64,000 nt of DNA from Strigamia acuminata (taxonomy: Eukaryota; Arthropoda; Chilopoda; Geophilomorpha; Linotaeniidae): contig OX442316.1 of assembly GCA_949358305.1 (NCBI GenBank), forward strand, positions 8,742,001 through 8,806,000, written 5' to 3'. How positions within the stretch are numbered: the stretch's first letter is position 1; each line of letters opens with the position of its first letter. The notes below the pieces were generated by a model that was given only the letters and a program-made list of their open reading frames with translations, made no database searches and was not told where the DNA came from. Below, one piece after another: positions 25,732 to 34,905 of this stretch. The position numbers were made by a program, and so were the translations under genes.

Positions 25732-27692
25732 ATGAAGATATTTATTGTGTTACATCGAATCTATTTGATTTTGAATATCATCGTATTTCATAGCATAGAA
25801 CAAATAAACACTGGTAAGCAGTTTTAATGATCAAACTATGGAAACCAATAATTTTTTTTCAGTAATAACATACGAAGCAGAAGATACTCAATTATCCGCT
25901 AATGGAAATTTAAACGCAATTTTCCGAGTTGTCAAATTGAAACACAAACGTTCTGCTATTTACCCAGATAACCACAGTAAAAATCTATTTTCAAATTTAC
26001 CATTAACTATTCTTTACATTAATATTTCTAGATGCTGATGAAGGATACATTTCAAACCTCATTCAGCCTAAATTAGAAAACGATGGGACGACAATGCTTC
26101 TTGCCAATAGGAAGATTGACATTGCTTCACCATATTGTGAAGAATTATTGCTTAATTTATACAATCGTATCCTGTGTAAAATCAATACCATGAAAGACAA
26201 AATTGTCAAACAGAATCTAAACATTGAATTCCACCAAAATATGTTGCAGTTTGTTCAAGACGTTCTAATTCCTGCTCGATTCAATGGTTAGTTTTACAAC
26301 AGCTCGCAGAAAAGCTATACAAAAGAATTATATCTTATAACTTTAAACGTTTTAGCATTTAAAGAAAAAAATGTTGCAAGCAATGATTATATTCACCTCT
26401 TTCATCTACTTATTTTGAGAAAATTGTACATTGCCTTAGCAAATGCAGGTTCTGCTTTAGTACCAATTTGTTGGAAAAAATTAGACATTAAACCTATCAG
26501 ACCAGAAAAAAATAGTTACAGACAATTTTATCTACAATCTTTTTGGAATGACTTAGAATGTGATGAATTTTTTGCAAGTCCTTTTCCAGACTGTAAGTCA
26601 CTTGTTTCATCATTGCAGTACATACATAATTTAAGATTGATTATTAACTTTTTTCTATTTTTAGCGTCCGCTTTTTTTGTGGAAAGTGATTTATCAGCTC
26701 CTCGTATTGTAACATCTCAGAAACTTCAAATTCGTGGTCACTCCTATTATGATCTCAGAGATGTTGACTATACACAAAATGCTATTCTTCGTTTTGACAA
26801 ATGCATCCGTTCAAGACTTAATCAACTGACCAATCCTCAGGAACGTAATTGTTTCATTCAGACATATCGTATGAACATGAAGTGTTTTATAGAAGAGATG
26901 AAAAAAGTTGCATGCAGAAATAATCTGGATTATTCAAGACTTTTTCATGTGAAAATGCGTAAAATTACCCAGCCATGACACACAATAAATTTTAATTATT
27001 CCAATTTTATTTGAACATTTAGCAAATGAAGATAATTATGATATGGCGTATGCAGGTATAAATGAGGGGTCTGTAAAATTTGTAAGTTACTTTATCTTTA
27101 TAGTCGAAATTATTTTTCATAATTTGTTTATTATAGAAAAATATGCCAAATAAATGTACAACTGCATCAAGAAACGGTACTACCGCACAAATAAAAACTG
27201 AAACAAGTTCTCATTTCCTTCGTCTTGTGATTTCTTTTGCTTTATTATTATTAATTGCATTAATTTTGTTAGGATTGTTGTCAATTGTCTTATGGAAAGT
27301 AAGAGAAAGTAATCATAAAATGAATTTATTTCATAATCTGTGTTTTAAATGTAGAAATTGAAATCCAAGTAATACGAGATTGCATTATGTAATTTCTATT
27401 TTATAATTTGATATCACTATCTGCAGCAAAAAGCAAGAAGGGGACTTAATTGATAATCAACCAACACCAATGGTATTAAAGATTATGCCGTTAATGTATT
27501 AAAGTCTTACACCTACAGTACACCTAGCTATTTTATTAGAAGAGTACCGGCACTCAAATACCAAATTTCGATAAAGAAATTATACAGGAAAATTTAAAGA
27601 TGATGTTTGTTGATCCTGCATTGTACGAGACTGTACCCATAACATTCAAACACATATCAGAAGGAGCTCCAAAATACTACAGATCGCGATAA
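25732..27692 (+). CDS. Unrecognised single-pass membrane protein, paralogue 2
   Basis: I do not recognise this family. Exons: 25732-25813 (signal peptide, MKIFIVLHRIYLILNIIVF), 25863 to about 25977, about 26033-26286, about 26356-26592, about 26666-26950, about 27023-27080, then about 27138-27298, with a last exon 27540-27692. Internal introns are phase 1 and the last two are phase 0, matching the gene at 20113. The shared core begins LIQPKLEN, has ECDEFFASPFPD, and ends NPQERNCFIQTYRMNMKCF. A strong C-terminal helix (LVISFALLLLIALILLGLL) anchors it. Two tails are possible: a short one using an exon at 27427-27453 (QKARRGLN, stop), or a 51-codon exon at 27540-27692 containing NLKMMFVDPALYETV, which fits the phase. 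It lacks the long acidic N-terminus of paralogue 1. Confidence 0.7.
27540..27692 (+). CDS. Candidate cytosolic-tail exon of paralogue 2
   Basis: Acceptor-like TTTTATTAG precedes an open 153-base segment (51 codons with the stop), in phase 0 with the preceding transmembrane exon. It contains IIQENLKMMFVDPALYETV and ends PKYYRSR. A second copy at about 30802-30965 keeps the reading frame almost unchanged. That suggests coding constraint, or a recent duplication of a coding exon. It could also belong to another, unrecognised gene. Confidence 0.45.
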   Translation, partial: KSTGTQIPNFDKEIIQENLKMMFVDPALYETVPITFKHISEGAPKYYRSR

Positions 27693-28565
27693 AATAAAAT
27701 TTTGAGAAGTTTTTCAATAAACATCGAAATGTGGTGATGTAAAATGACAACAAATCTGATTTGTTAGCCTTGAATCCATGCCATAATTTATGTAAGATGA
27801 AATTTCAATCCATATAAAAATTCTTCCTAAAGAAATAGTAATGTTTCACTTAAAAAATTTAATAGAAAGGCTCAAGTACTAATCCCCAATAAAATAAAGA
27901 ATTATTGTGTTATTGTTTGTGACGTAAAGCAATGTATAATGGTTGAATGCTAAATTGTAATTGAAGGGACAAATTTATAAAATTCAGCTCAAATTACCGA
28001 CTTCTACTATTTTTGGCTGCATCAAATGTAATACCAGTCGTTTTGGAATTTGTCAACAGTAAAAAGTGAACATAATAAATGTCCAAGTATTTTTTATCTG
28101 CTTGATTTGTTTTGTATATTTCTTGGTCGCAAAAATGAGCATGAAACATCCGATGCAAAATTTTGTACATTAAGAATAATATTTTGAAATCTAGAACGAT
28201 AAAGTTCAACTTTTGATACTTTGAAATTAAGAATAAAAAAAATTATCATTTTCCACGTGTTCAAAGAAAACGAAATTGATAGCTGCAAAGAATCTAGAAC
28301 TTAGACTTTTGATGATATTTTCTATACTGATGTTACATTCAATACCAGGAAGTGGGCTAGTTGGCAATATTTCTTGCAATTATCATTACTTAAATAATAT
28401 CAAGTTTCAGTCTCAAACCATTAACCCAAACTTCCATACTGATAACTTGACTGCAATCTAATTTTGATTATCACATACCGGAAGTTATACCCTAATGGAA
28501 AGCAAGTGAATTAACATGCGAAATAAATACCAGTGACTTGTCGAAAATATCGTATTTTGTTGAAT

Positions 28566-29551
28566 ATGGGTCATCACTACTTCTTGTTCACTTTGCTCGT
28601 CAGTTGCTTAGCAGGTAACTTAATATTTTCGTATTCAAATGACATGCAGTTCAAATTGGTTTAAAATATTTTATTTTGTAATTTTATATTTAATCTCATT
28701 TTAAGTCGTCTTGTCCAACGAGACGCACCAGCAACTTGTCAAAGTTATTCAAAACGAATCGGACCAAGCTTGCCTTGCACAAAACAATGTTGATTTAAGC
28801 AAACCCATGACAGACTTCCAATTTTGTGTTCAATCAGTATCACAAAAGTTTCAGTTATCTCTGTACATGAGCCAAGCTCCAGTAAACCCTGTTGACGCAG
28901 TTGTAAAGTTTCTTTGCGAGTACGATCAATTGCTATATTATTTTAACTCTACATTAAATTACCTTATTTTATCGTAATAGCAACCCAGCCTTAATTCTAT
29001 GCATTAAAGATCTGCAAGATTCTCTCAGTGTTTGTTTGAATGATGAGAAAAAGCAACAGCTTGCTGACCAGTTGAAACCAATTTACGCGATAATGGATGT
29101 TGTATGTGAAGATAATGGACAACCAATCAAAGGTTCGCACAACAACTCTCTTCTTTCTCTATAACTTTAACATTTTTAAAATGTATTATTTAGATCTCGT
29201 GGAACATGGTTCAGAATGTTTGTCTGCAAAGAAAATAGTTATTATGCAATGCGTACAAGATGTAGTAAGTGTAATGACGCCTCAAAACGCTGAAACATTC
29301 GAAGATTTTAAAACTGAAGAAGGTTGCACGTATGTATCTTTTTCATTTACTACCGTTTAACTTACACCCACGATACTGACTATATATATTTTCTTTGATT
29401 TAGAAACGCAAAAAGCATTCAAAATTGTGTCGTATCTAGTTTATCTCAATGTGAAGATGATACAGCAGCCAAGTTTTTCGACAAGGTGTTTGATGCTATG
29501 TTGAAAAACTCCCATTGTGCCCATCATGTGGATAATTCAAATACTGTTTAA
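28566..29551 (+). CDS. 27-kDa haemolymph glycoprotein-like (DUF1397), copy 1
   Basis: Five exons: 28566-28614, 28706-28919, 28981-29132, 29194-29329 and 29404-29551. They give a signal peptide (HHYFLFTLLVSCLAG) and a mature protein of about 215 aa rich in paired cysteines. The order of motifs (NPALILCIKDL, GSECLSAKKIVIMQCVQDV, SIQNCVVSSLSQCEDD, then a terminal KNSHC) matches the lepidopteran P27K / DUF1397 family of secreted haemolymph proteins. These are helical cysteine proteins of unknown molecular role, reported as abundant in haemolymph and changing with stress or infection. One N-glycosylation site (NET) follows the signal peptide. The exon 2 donor is GTACGA, weaker than the GTAAGA of the duplicate. 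The intact tandem copy lies at 31275. Confidence 0.85.
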
Positions 29552-29813
29552 TTTTGTGTGTTTATTTTTTTTAAATTAAAACAAAAAATGTAGTGCTAAA
29601 ACGAAAATAAAACTGTACCTAATATCAATGTTTCTTAAAGAAATTACAAAATCTTAAACTTAATGCAACATTTATGTGCTTAATTATGCGATAAACATTA
29701 TGATAATTTTTTTATTCTTATTATTCTTTAAAATTAAATCAATAAATTATATTGTGTTATAATTTTATTTGATTTAACCAGACGAAATTGACATACCCGT
29801 GAACACGCAGTTA

Positions 29814-30566
29814 CCGGGTGGCCCACATAAAACCGGCCCGACAATACAAGGAGGGTTACGAAGGGTAACTCAAAAAAATATATACACGCACAAAATTAAA
29901 TATACATTAATCATTAGCTGTGGACAGCGTTGATTAATTAAAGTTTCTAATGCAGTTTTTTCCGCTCTTTCGTTTGGTGTTTAGTTTTTGACGATCCGAG
30001 CTTTTCGTTCTCGAGATATTTGCATTTTTCATCAATTTTTGTCCGAATTTTCCAAGTTTGAATTTTAGATTTTGTGGTAATTTTGTGGATTTCTTCAGCA
30101 TTTCTTCAGTATTTTTCAAAAAATACCGCAATTTGTGGGACTGGTACGGTACCTGCAACACTTTACATTAGGCAAATCTCAAAAAATGTACGGTAGCAAA
30201 ATCTCACAAAATCAAGCAAAATCAAGCAAAATCTCGTACTGGTACATCTGAAGAAATCTACAAAAGTACTATTGAAAAGATTCAAAAAGTACCACAAAAT
30301 TCAGGAATGGCTATTGCAATCAAACTTAACGAATTCGGCCAATGATTGATTAAATTCGCAAACATCTCGAGAATAAAAGCTCGTATCGTCAAAAACTAAA
30401 CACCAAACAAAAGAGCGGAAAAAACTGCACTAGAAACGTTAATTAAACAACCCTGCCCACAGCTAATGATTTATGTATATTTAATTTTGTGCGTGTATAC
30501 ATTTTTTTGAGACAACCTTCGTAACCCTCCTTGTACTGCCGGGCCTGTTTTATGTGGACCACCCGG
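29814..30566. mobile_element. 753 bp foldback element with about 215-250 bp terminal inverted repeats
   Basis: The element begins CCGGGTGGCCCACATAAAAC. It ends with the inverted equivalent: the reverse complement of the right end is CCGGGTGGTCCACATAAAAC. The two arms remain roughly 90% alike by eye for at least 215 bp, to about 30030 and 30350. Flanks are TA on both sides (29812-29813 and 30567-30568). The undamaged paralogous site at about 32480 reads CAGTTACTTTGC, showing the empty target and a TA duplication. No transposase frame is inside, so this is a non-autonomous TA-target element, Tc1/mariner-like by target choice only. Confidence 0.88.
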
Positions 30567-30654
30567 TACTTTGCAAATACGGGTCAAGTAAATAATGGAT
30601 TGCTTGTTGTAGAGCAAGCAATGCAACTGTTGTCTGATGTGAAAGGCACCCACC
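30567..30654 (-). pseudogene. Orphan last exon of a C16orf89-like gene
   Basis: On the minus strand this reads GGCLSHQTTVALLALQQAIH and then LLDPYLQST, matching the last exons at 32458-32576 and 34906-35010. No other exon of this gene lies beside it. The frame runs into the foldback element before the normal C-terminus (SNCEKWDAK in the intact copy). It is a relic carried along by the segmental duplication and then interrupted by the element. Confidence 0.85.
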
Positions 30655-30695
30655 TAAACATACATTTACAGTAATTTAAATGTCTCCTATTTTCT

Positions 30696-30965
30696 TTGCA
30701 ACTTCTGTCTACACCGCCTCCAAATGTCTCCAATTCAACTTTCCCTTCGTCTCCGTCCCCTAAGTCAAAACGCGCTCAACCACTCCAAAGCAATTTGCGA
30801 ACGCAAAAAATTATACAGGAAAATTTAAAGATGATGTTTATTGATCCTGCATTGTACGAAACTGTACACATAACATTCAAAGACATATCAGAAGGATCTC
30901 CAAAATACTACAGATCGCGACAAATTAAAATTTTGAGAAGTTTTTCAATAAACATCGAAATATAG
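30696..30965 (+). pseudogene. Detached second copy of the membrane-family tail exon
   Basis: An open frame containing Ser/Pro-rich sequence (NVSNSTFPSSPSPKSKRAQP), followed by IIQENLKMMFIDPALYETV and PKYYRSR, closely matching 27576-27689. It lacks the signal, core and transmembrane exons. It is therefore probably a leftover of the duplication, unless it serves as an alternative tail for the gene at 25732. Residue changes versus the first copy are few and conservative. Confidence 0.55.
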
Positions 30966-31274
30966 TGTTGTAAAATGACAACAAATCTGATTTGTTAGCC
31001 TTGAATTTTTGTAAACAACTATGCCATAATTTATAAATCTCATATACCGGTAAGATGAAATTTCTATCCATGTAGAAATTCTTCCTAAAGAAATAATGTT
31101 TCATTTAAAAAATGTTACATTCAATACCAGGTAGTGGGCTAGTTGGCAATATTTCTTGACTGCAATCTAATTTTGATTATCCCATAACGGAAGTTACACC
31201 CTACTGGAAAGCAAGTGAGTTAACATACGAAATAAATACCGGTGACTTGTCGAAAATATCGCATTTTGTTGAAA

Positions 31275-32221
31275 ATGGATCATCACTACATCTCGTTTAC
31301 TTTGCTCGTCAGTTGCGTAGCAGGTAACTTAATATTTTCGTATTTAAATGACATACAGTTCAAATTGGTTAAAAATAATTTTTTTAAATTTTATTTTAAG
31401 TCGTCTTGTCCAACGAGACGCAACAGCAACTTGTCAAAGTTATTCAAAACGAATCGGACAAAGATTGCCTTGCCCAGAACAATGTTGATTTAAACAAACC
31501 CAGCACAGACTTCCAATTTTGTGTTCAAACAGTAACACAAAAGTTTCAGTTATCAGTAAACCCCGTTGATGCAGTTGTGAAGTTTCTTTGCGAGTAAGAG
31601 CAATTGCTATATTATTTTATCTTTGCATTAAATTACTTTATTTTTTCGTAATAGCAACCCAGCCTTAATTCTATGTACTAAAGATCTGCAAAATTCTCTC
31701 GGTGTTTGTATGAATGATGAGAAAAAGCAACAGCTTGCTGACCAGTTGAAACCCATTTACGCGATAATGGATGTTGTATGTGAAGATAATGGACAACCAA
31801 TCAAAGGTCCGCACAATCTCAAATTTACTCTCTCTCTCTCTTTACAAATTTAACATTTTTAAAATGTATTGTGTAGATCTTGTGGAACATGGTTCAGAAT
31901 GTTTGTATGCAAAGCATATAACTGTTATGCAATGCGTACAAGACGTACTAAGTGTAATGACGCCTCAACACGCTGAAACCTTTGAAGATTTTAAAACTGA
32001 AGAAGCTTGCACGTATGTATATTTTTATTAACTACTGTTTAACTTGCACCCACAATACTGACTATATTTACTATATTTATTTTAGAAACGTAAAAAGTAT
32101 TCAAATTTGTGTCGTATCAAGTTTATCTCAATGCGAAGATGATACAGCAAGCAATATTTTCGACAAAGTGTTTGATGCTCTATTAAAAAACTCCCATTGT
32201 GCACATCATGCGGATAATTGA
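31275..32221 (+). CDS. 27-kDa haemolymph glycoprotein-like (DUF1397), copy 2
   Basis: Tandem duplicate of the gene at 28566 with the same five-exon structure, from the signal peptide exon (HHYISFTLLVSCVAG) to the stop at 32219-32221. All cysteines of copy 1 that I checked are kept (LILCTKDL, GSECLYAKHITVMQC, SIQICVVSSLSQCEDD, KNSHCAHH). Differences: exon 2 lacks seven codons present in copy 1 (LYMSQAP region), and the C-terminus stops four residues earlier after HADN. Splice signals are good, and the exon 2 donor is closer to consensus than in copy 1. It appears functional. Role as for copy 1: a secreted haemolymph protein of unknown molecular function. Confidence 0.85.
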
Positions 32222-32457
32222 CATACTGTTTAATTTTGTGTGTTTATTTTTTTAAATTAAAACAAAAAATGTAGTGCTAAAACGAAAATAAAACTGTACC
32301 TAATAGGAATGTTTCCTAAAGAAATTGCACATTCTTAAACTTACTGAAACATTTGTATGCGATAAACATTGTGATAATTTTTTTCTTATTTTTATTCTTT
32401 CACATTAAATCAATAAACTAAATTTTGTTATAATTTTATTTGATAGCCGTGAACATA

Positions 32458-34370
32458 TTATTTTGCATCCCATTTTTCACAGTTACTTTGCAAATATGGT
32501 TCAAGTAAATGACGGATTGCTTGTTGTAGAGCAAGCAATGCAACTGTTGTCTTGTGCGAGAGGCACCCACCTACAAAATACAATTAATTTAATAATAATA
32601 ACAGTCAATTTCCTAAAATTGAATGTCATACCAGGCATTAGTAATTCTTCTCGTTTCGATCTAGATTTAGACCCTTAAAAATTTAAAAATAAGTCGAGCA
32701 TACATAATAAACTAACACTTGTGAACTCAAAAGCAAACGAGTAAATGAAGGCTATAAATGTTTTTGGCTAATGATGCATTTTTAGTAGCAACTAATCTTG
32801 TATCAGTCTCTGCCATAGCCTTTTTTTAAAGTTAGCTTCTCAACAATTAGCTCAGTGTGTTTTTATAATTTTTAAATTCTGTAAGTTGTTTACATACCAT
32901 TAAAACAGCCCGACGAGTGTTGCCAACTGATTATTTCCTTTATCCATTTGTGTTTAAAAAATTCATGGAAGCCAGTTATACCACATAATGCCACTAATAA
33001 AATTAAATTAAAAAATATTTTAACAATTAACATAAAATAAACTGTTAAAGTTAATAACTTTGCTCTATAAAAAGATCCCCATCTTCTGTTGGAAAGTTTC
33101 TTCGTGATAATTCTTTACTTTCAGCTAAAATATTGCTGCAAAACGAAACAATTAAATGGGACAAGTTTTCACCATATTCTTTTGCCGTTTTATCTATTTG
33201 TTGCTCGCAACCAAGCTGAAAATTAAAAATAAAACGTCATTAAAAAAGAGTGAAAACAAAATGATGTTAAATTACCATTTTTCCAATAAGCAGATACAAG
33301 TATTGATGTGTTATATAATACTTTACGTGGTATGGTTCAATTGCATATTTGAAGCATGCCACCGATGTATTACAACTGCAAACAAAAATATACAATTGGT
33401 TATTTTAATCTGTGTATACATACCGGTAATGCATTACATTAATCACAAGAGTACTTACTTTCCTTTATCCCATTCATTTAAGCAGTTATCAGAAAACGAT
33501 TCTAGCATTTTTTCAGGATTCAATTTTTCTTTTGGGAATAAAAGCGATTTGTTTGTATTTTGCAATGGATACAAAAATTTCCACACCCCTTTTCCAAATA
33601 TAAAGCCAACGACTGTAAGTACAATATTGTCAAATTGCTATCGGTTATTCATCAAACATATTCACCTTTAAAATAACTGTTATACTTTTCTTTAATACGA
33701 GGTATTGCCGTATCGGAAATATTTTTCAATCGATGTTGCAGACGGTTCAATGTATCGATTATTTTCTTAGTATGAATAAGTTCCTGTGGCAAGCATTTCT
33801 GTGATGTTTTATCTAGTAAAGCAGCTAAGAGCTCTGAAAATATCATACACTTACTACCAGTAATCACTTTATTTAGAACTTATTTTACAAATATAACCTA
33901 TCATCTCTATCGTCAAGCTAGTCAAATTAAACAAAACATCACAGATCATACTAGTACACCTGTAATTATACAAATTGTTTCACAGCAAAGTTAAGGAGCA
34001 GCCGCTTTCTACCATCTTAGCTTGATTTTTACTTTCTATAGGTTGTGGCTAAACGTATATCAATTCCAATCAAATAAATGATTAAATACTGATAAAGTTT
34101 TCACTAAACTGTACTTTCAACAGTAATAAATACAAAAAAGTTGACATATCCTTCCAGGAAATTAAATAATTTTTCTAAATTCTAAACTAATGTACCTTGA
34201 GATGAATAAATTCCAAAAATTCCATCGAGGTTGCAGTTTTTGGAATTGTTTTCAAAAAATGTAGTGATCTTAGATACACTATCTATCACATCATCGAGTA
34301 ACTTATCATATTCGACGGTGTAAATACCCGTAAAAAGCAGTATAAAAACCACTTCTCTCATAAAACACAT
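32458..34370 (-). CDS. C16orf89/UPF0764-like secreted protein, copy B
   Basis: Exons from 34370 (signal peptide MREVVFILLFTGIYTV; the ATG at 34361 is an alternative start) through about 33830-33660, 33613-33465, 33378-33282, 33215-33070, 32990-32890 and 32680-32640 to the last exon 32576-32458. The C-terminal half carries family marks: NCLNEWDKGK, YYITHQYLYLLIGKM, ALCGITGFHEFFKHKWIKEI followed by ISWQHSSGCF, a basic SKSRSKREELL segment, and GGCLSHKTTVALLALQQAI. The WQxxxxGC(F/Y) and G-C-L-S-H-x-T motifs match vertebrate C16orf89 (UPF0764), a secreted protein of unknown function expressed in thyroid. Convergent with the DUF1397 gene upstream; tandem with copy A. Confidence 0.78.
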
Positions 34371-34905
34371 TTCGACAGCTGCAGCGTCTACCAGGAAAGA
34401 GTGATTACACAAGCTGACGTTGTGCATATGGCTAAACCACACTTTTCCTTTCTAAAATTAATGTTTGAATTTCTGTATACAACATAAGGAAAATGAAATA
34501 GTAAAATATTTTTATCCCCGATGATATTTCTTCTAATATCACATTTAAGATTCAATCCTTCATTCAACTTCCCAAAATTAACTGCGTCCATTACGCATAT
34601 TTTGATAACATACCGGAGGTAAAAAAATTACCACCCCATTACAGCTGTTACTGTGGATACCTCGCAATGTGGGTTATTTGGACAATTTGAATATCGTTAT
34701 AATTTTTTACAGGAAAAATGTAAGAAAGAAAAAGAAAAGAAATACAAAAATTGTCAAGATTTAAATGAGAGACGTAAAATGTTGATAGATTTTTATTATT
34801 CTTTCAAATTTAAACCAATAAATTGTTACTTAGTTATAAATTAATTATTGAATCGTACAACCCATTGGAAAAATTAACTTTGGTAAGCAGTTGTCATGTC
34901 ATACT

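Larger units (their letters stand above)
27540..32580. repeat. Tandem segmental duplication
   Basis: Unit 1 (about 27571-30660) and unit 2 (about 30802-32580) align in order: tail exon of the membrane family, intergenic DNA, a full DUF1397 gene, its 3' flank, and the last exon of a C16orf89-like gene on the minus strand. The 3' flanks (from about 29553 and 32230) are near-identical for about 250 bp. Unit 1 carries an extra 753 bp element. Unit 2 has a roughly 70 bp deletion relative to 28366-28440. Confidence 0.88.

Noticed and set aside
34653-34844. Plus-strand frame with Cys and Lys-rich sequence (GQFEYRYNFLQEKCKKEKEK)
   Set aside because: No signal peptide, splice partner, duplicate or family resemblance; it lies between two minus-strand genes.
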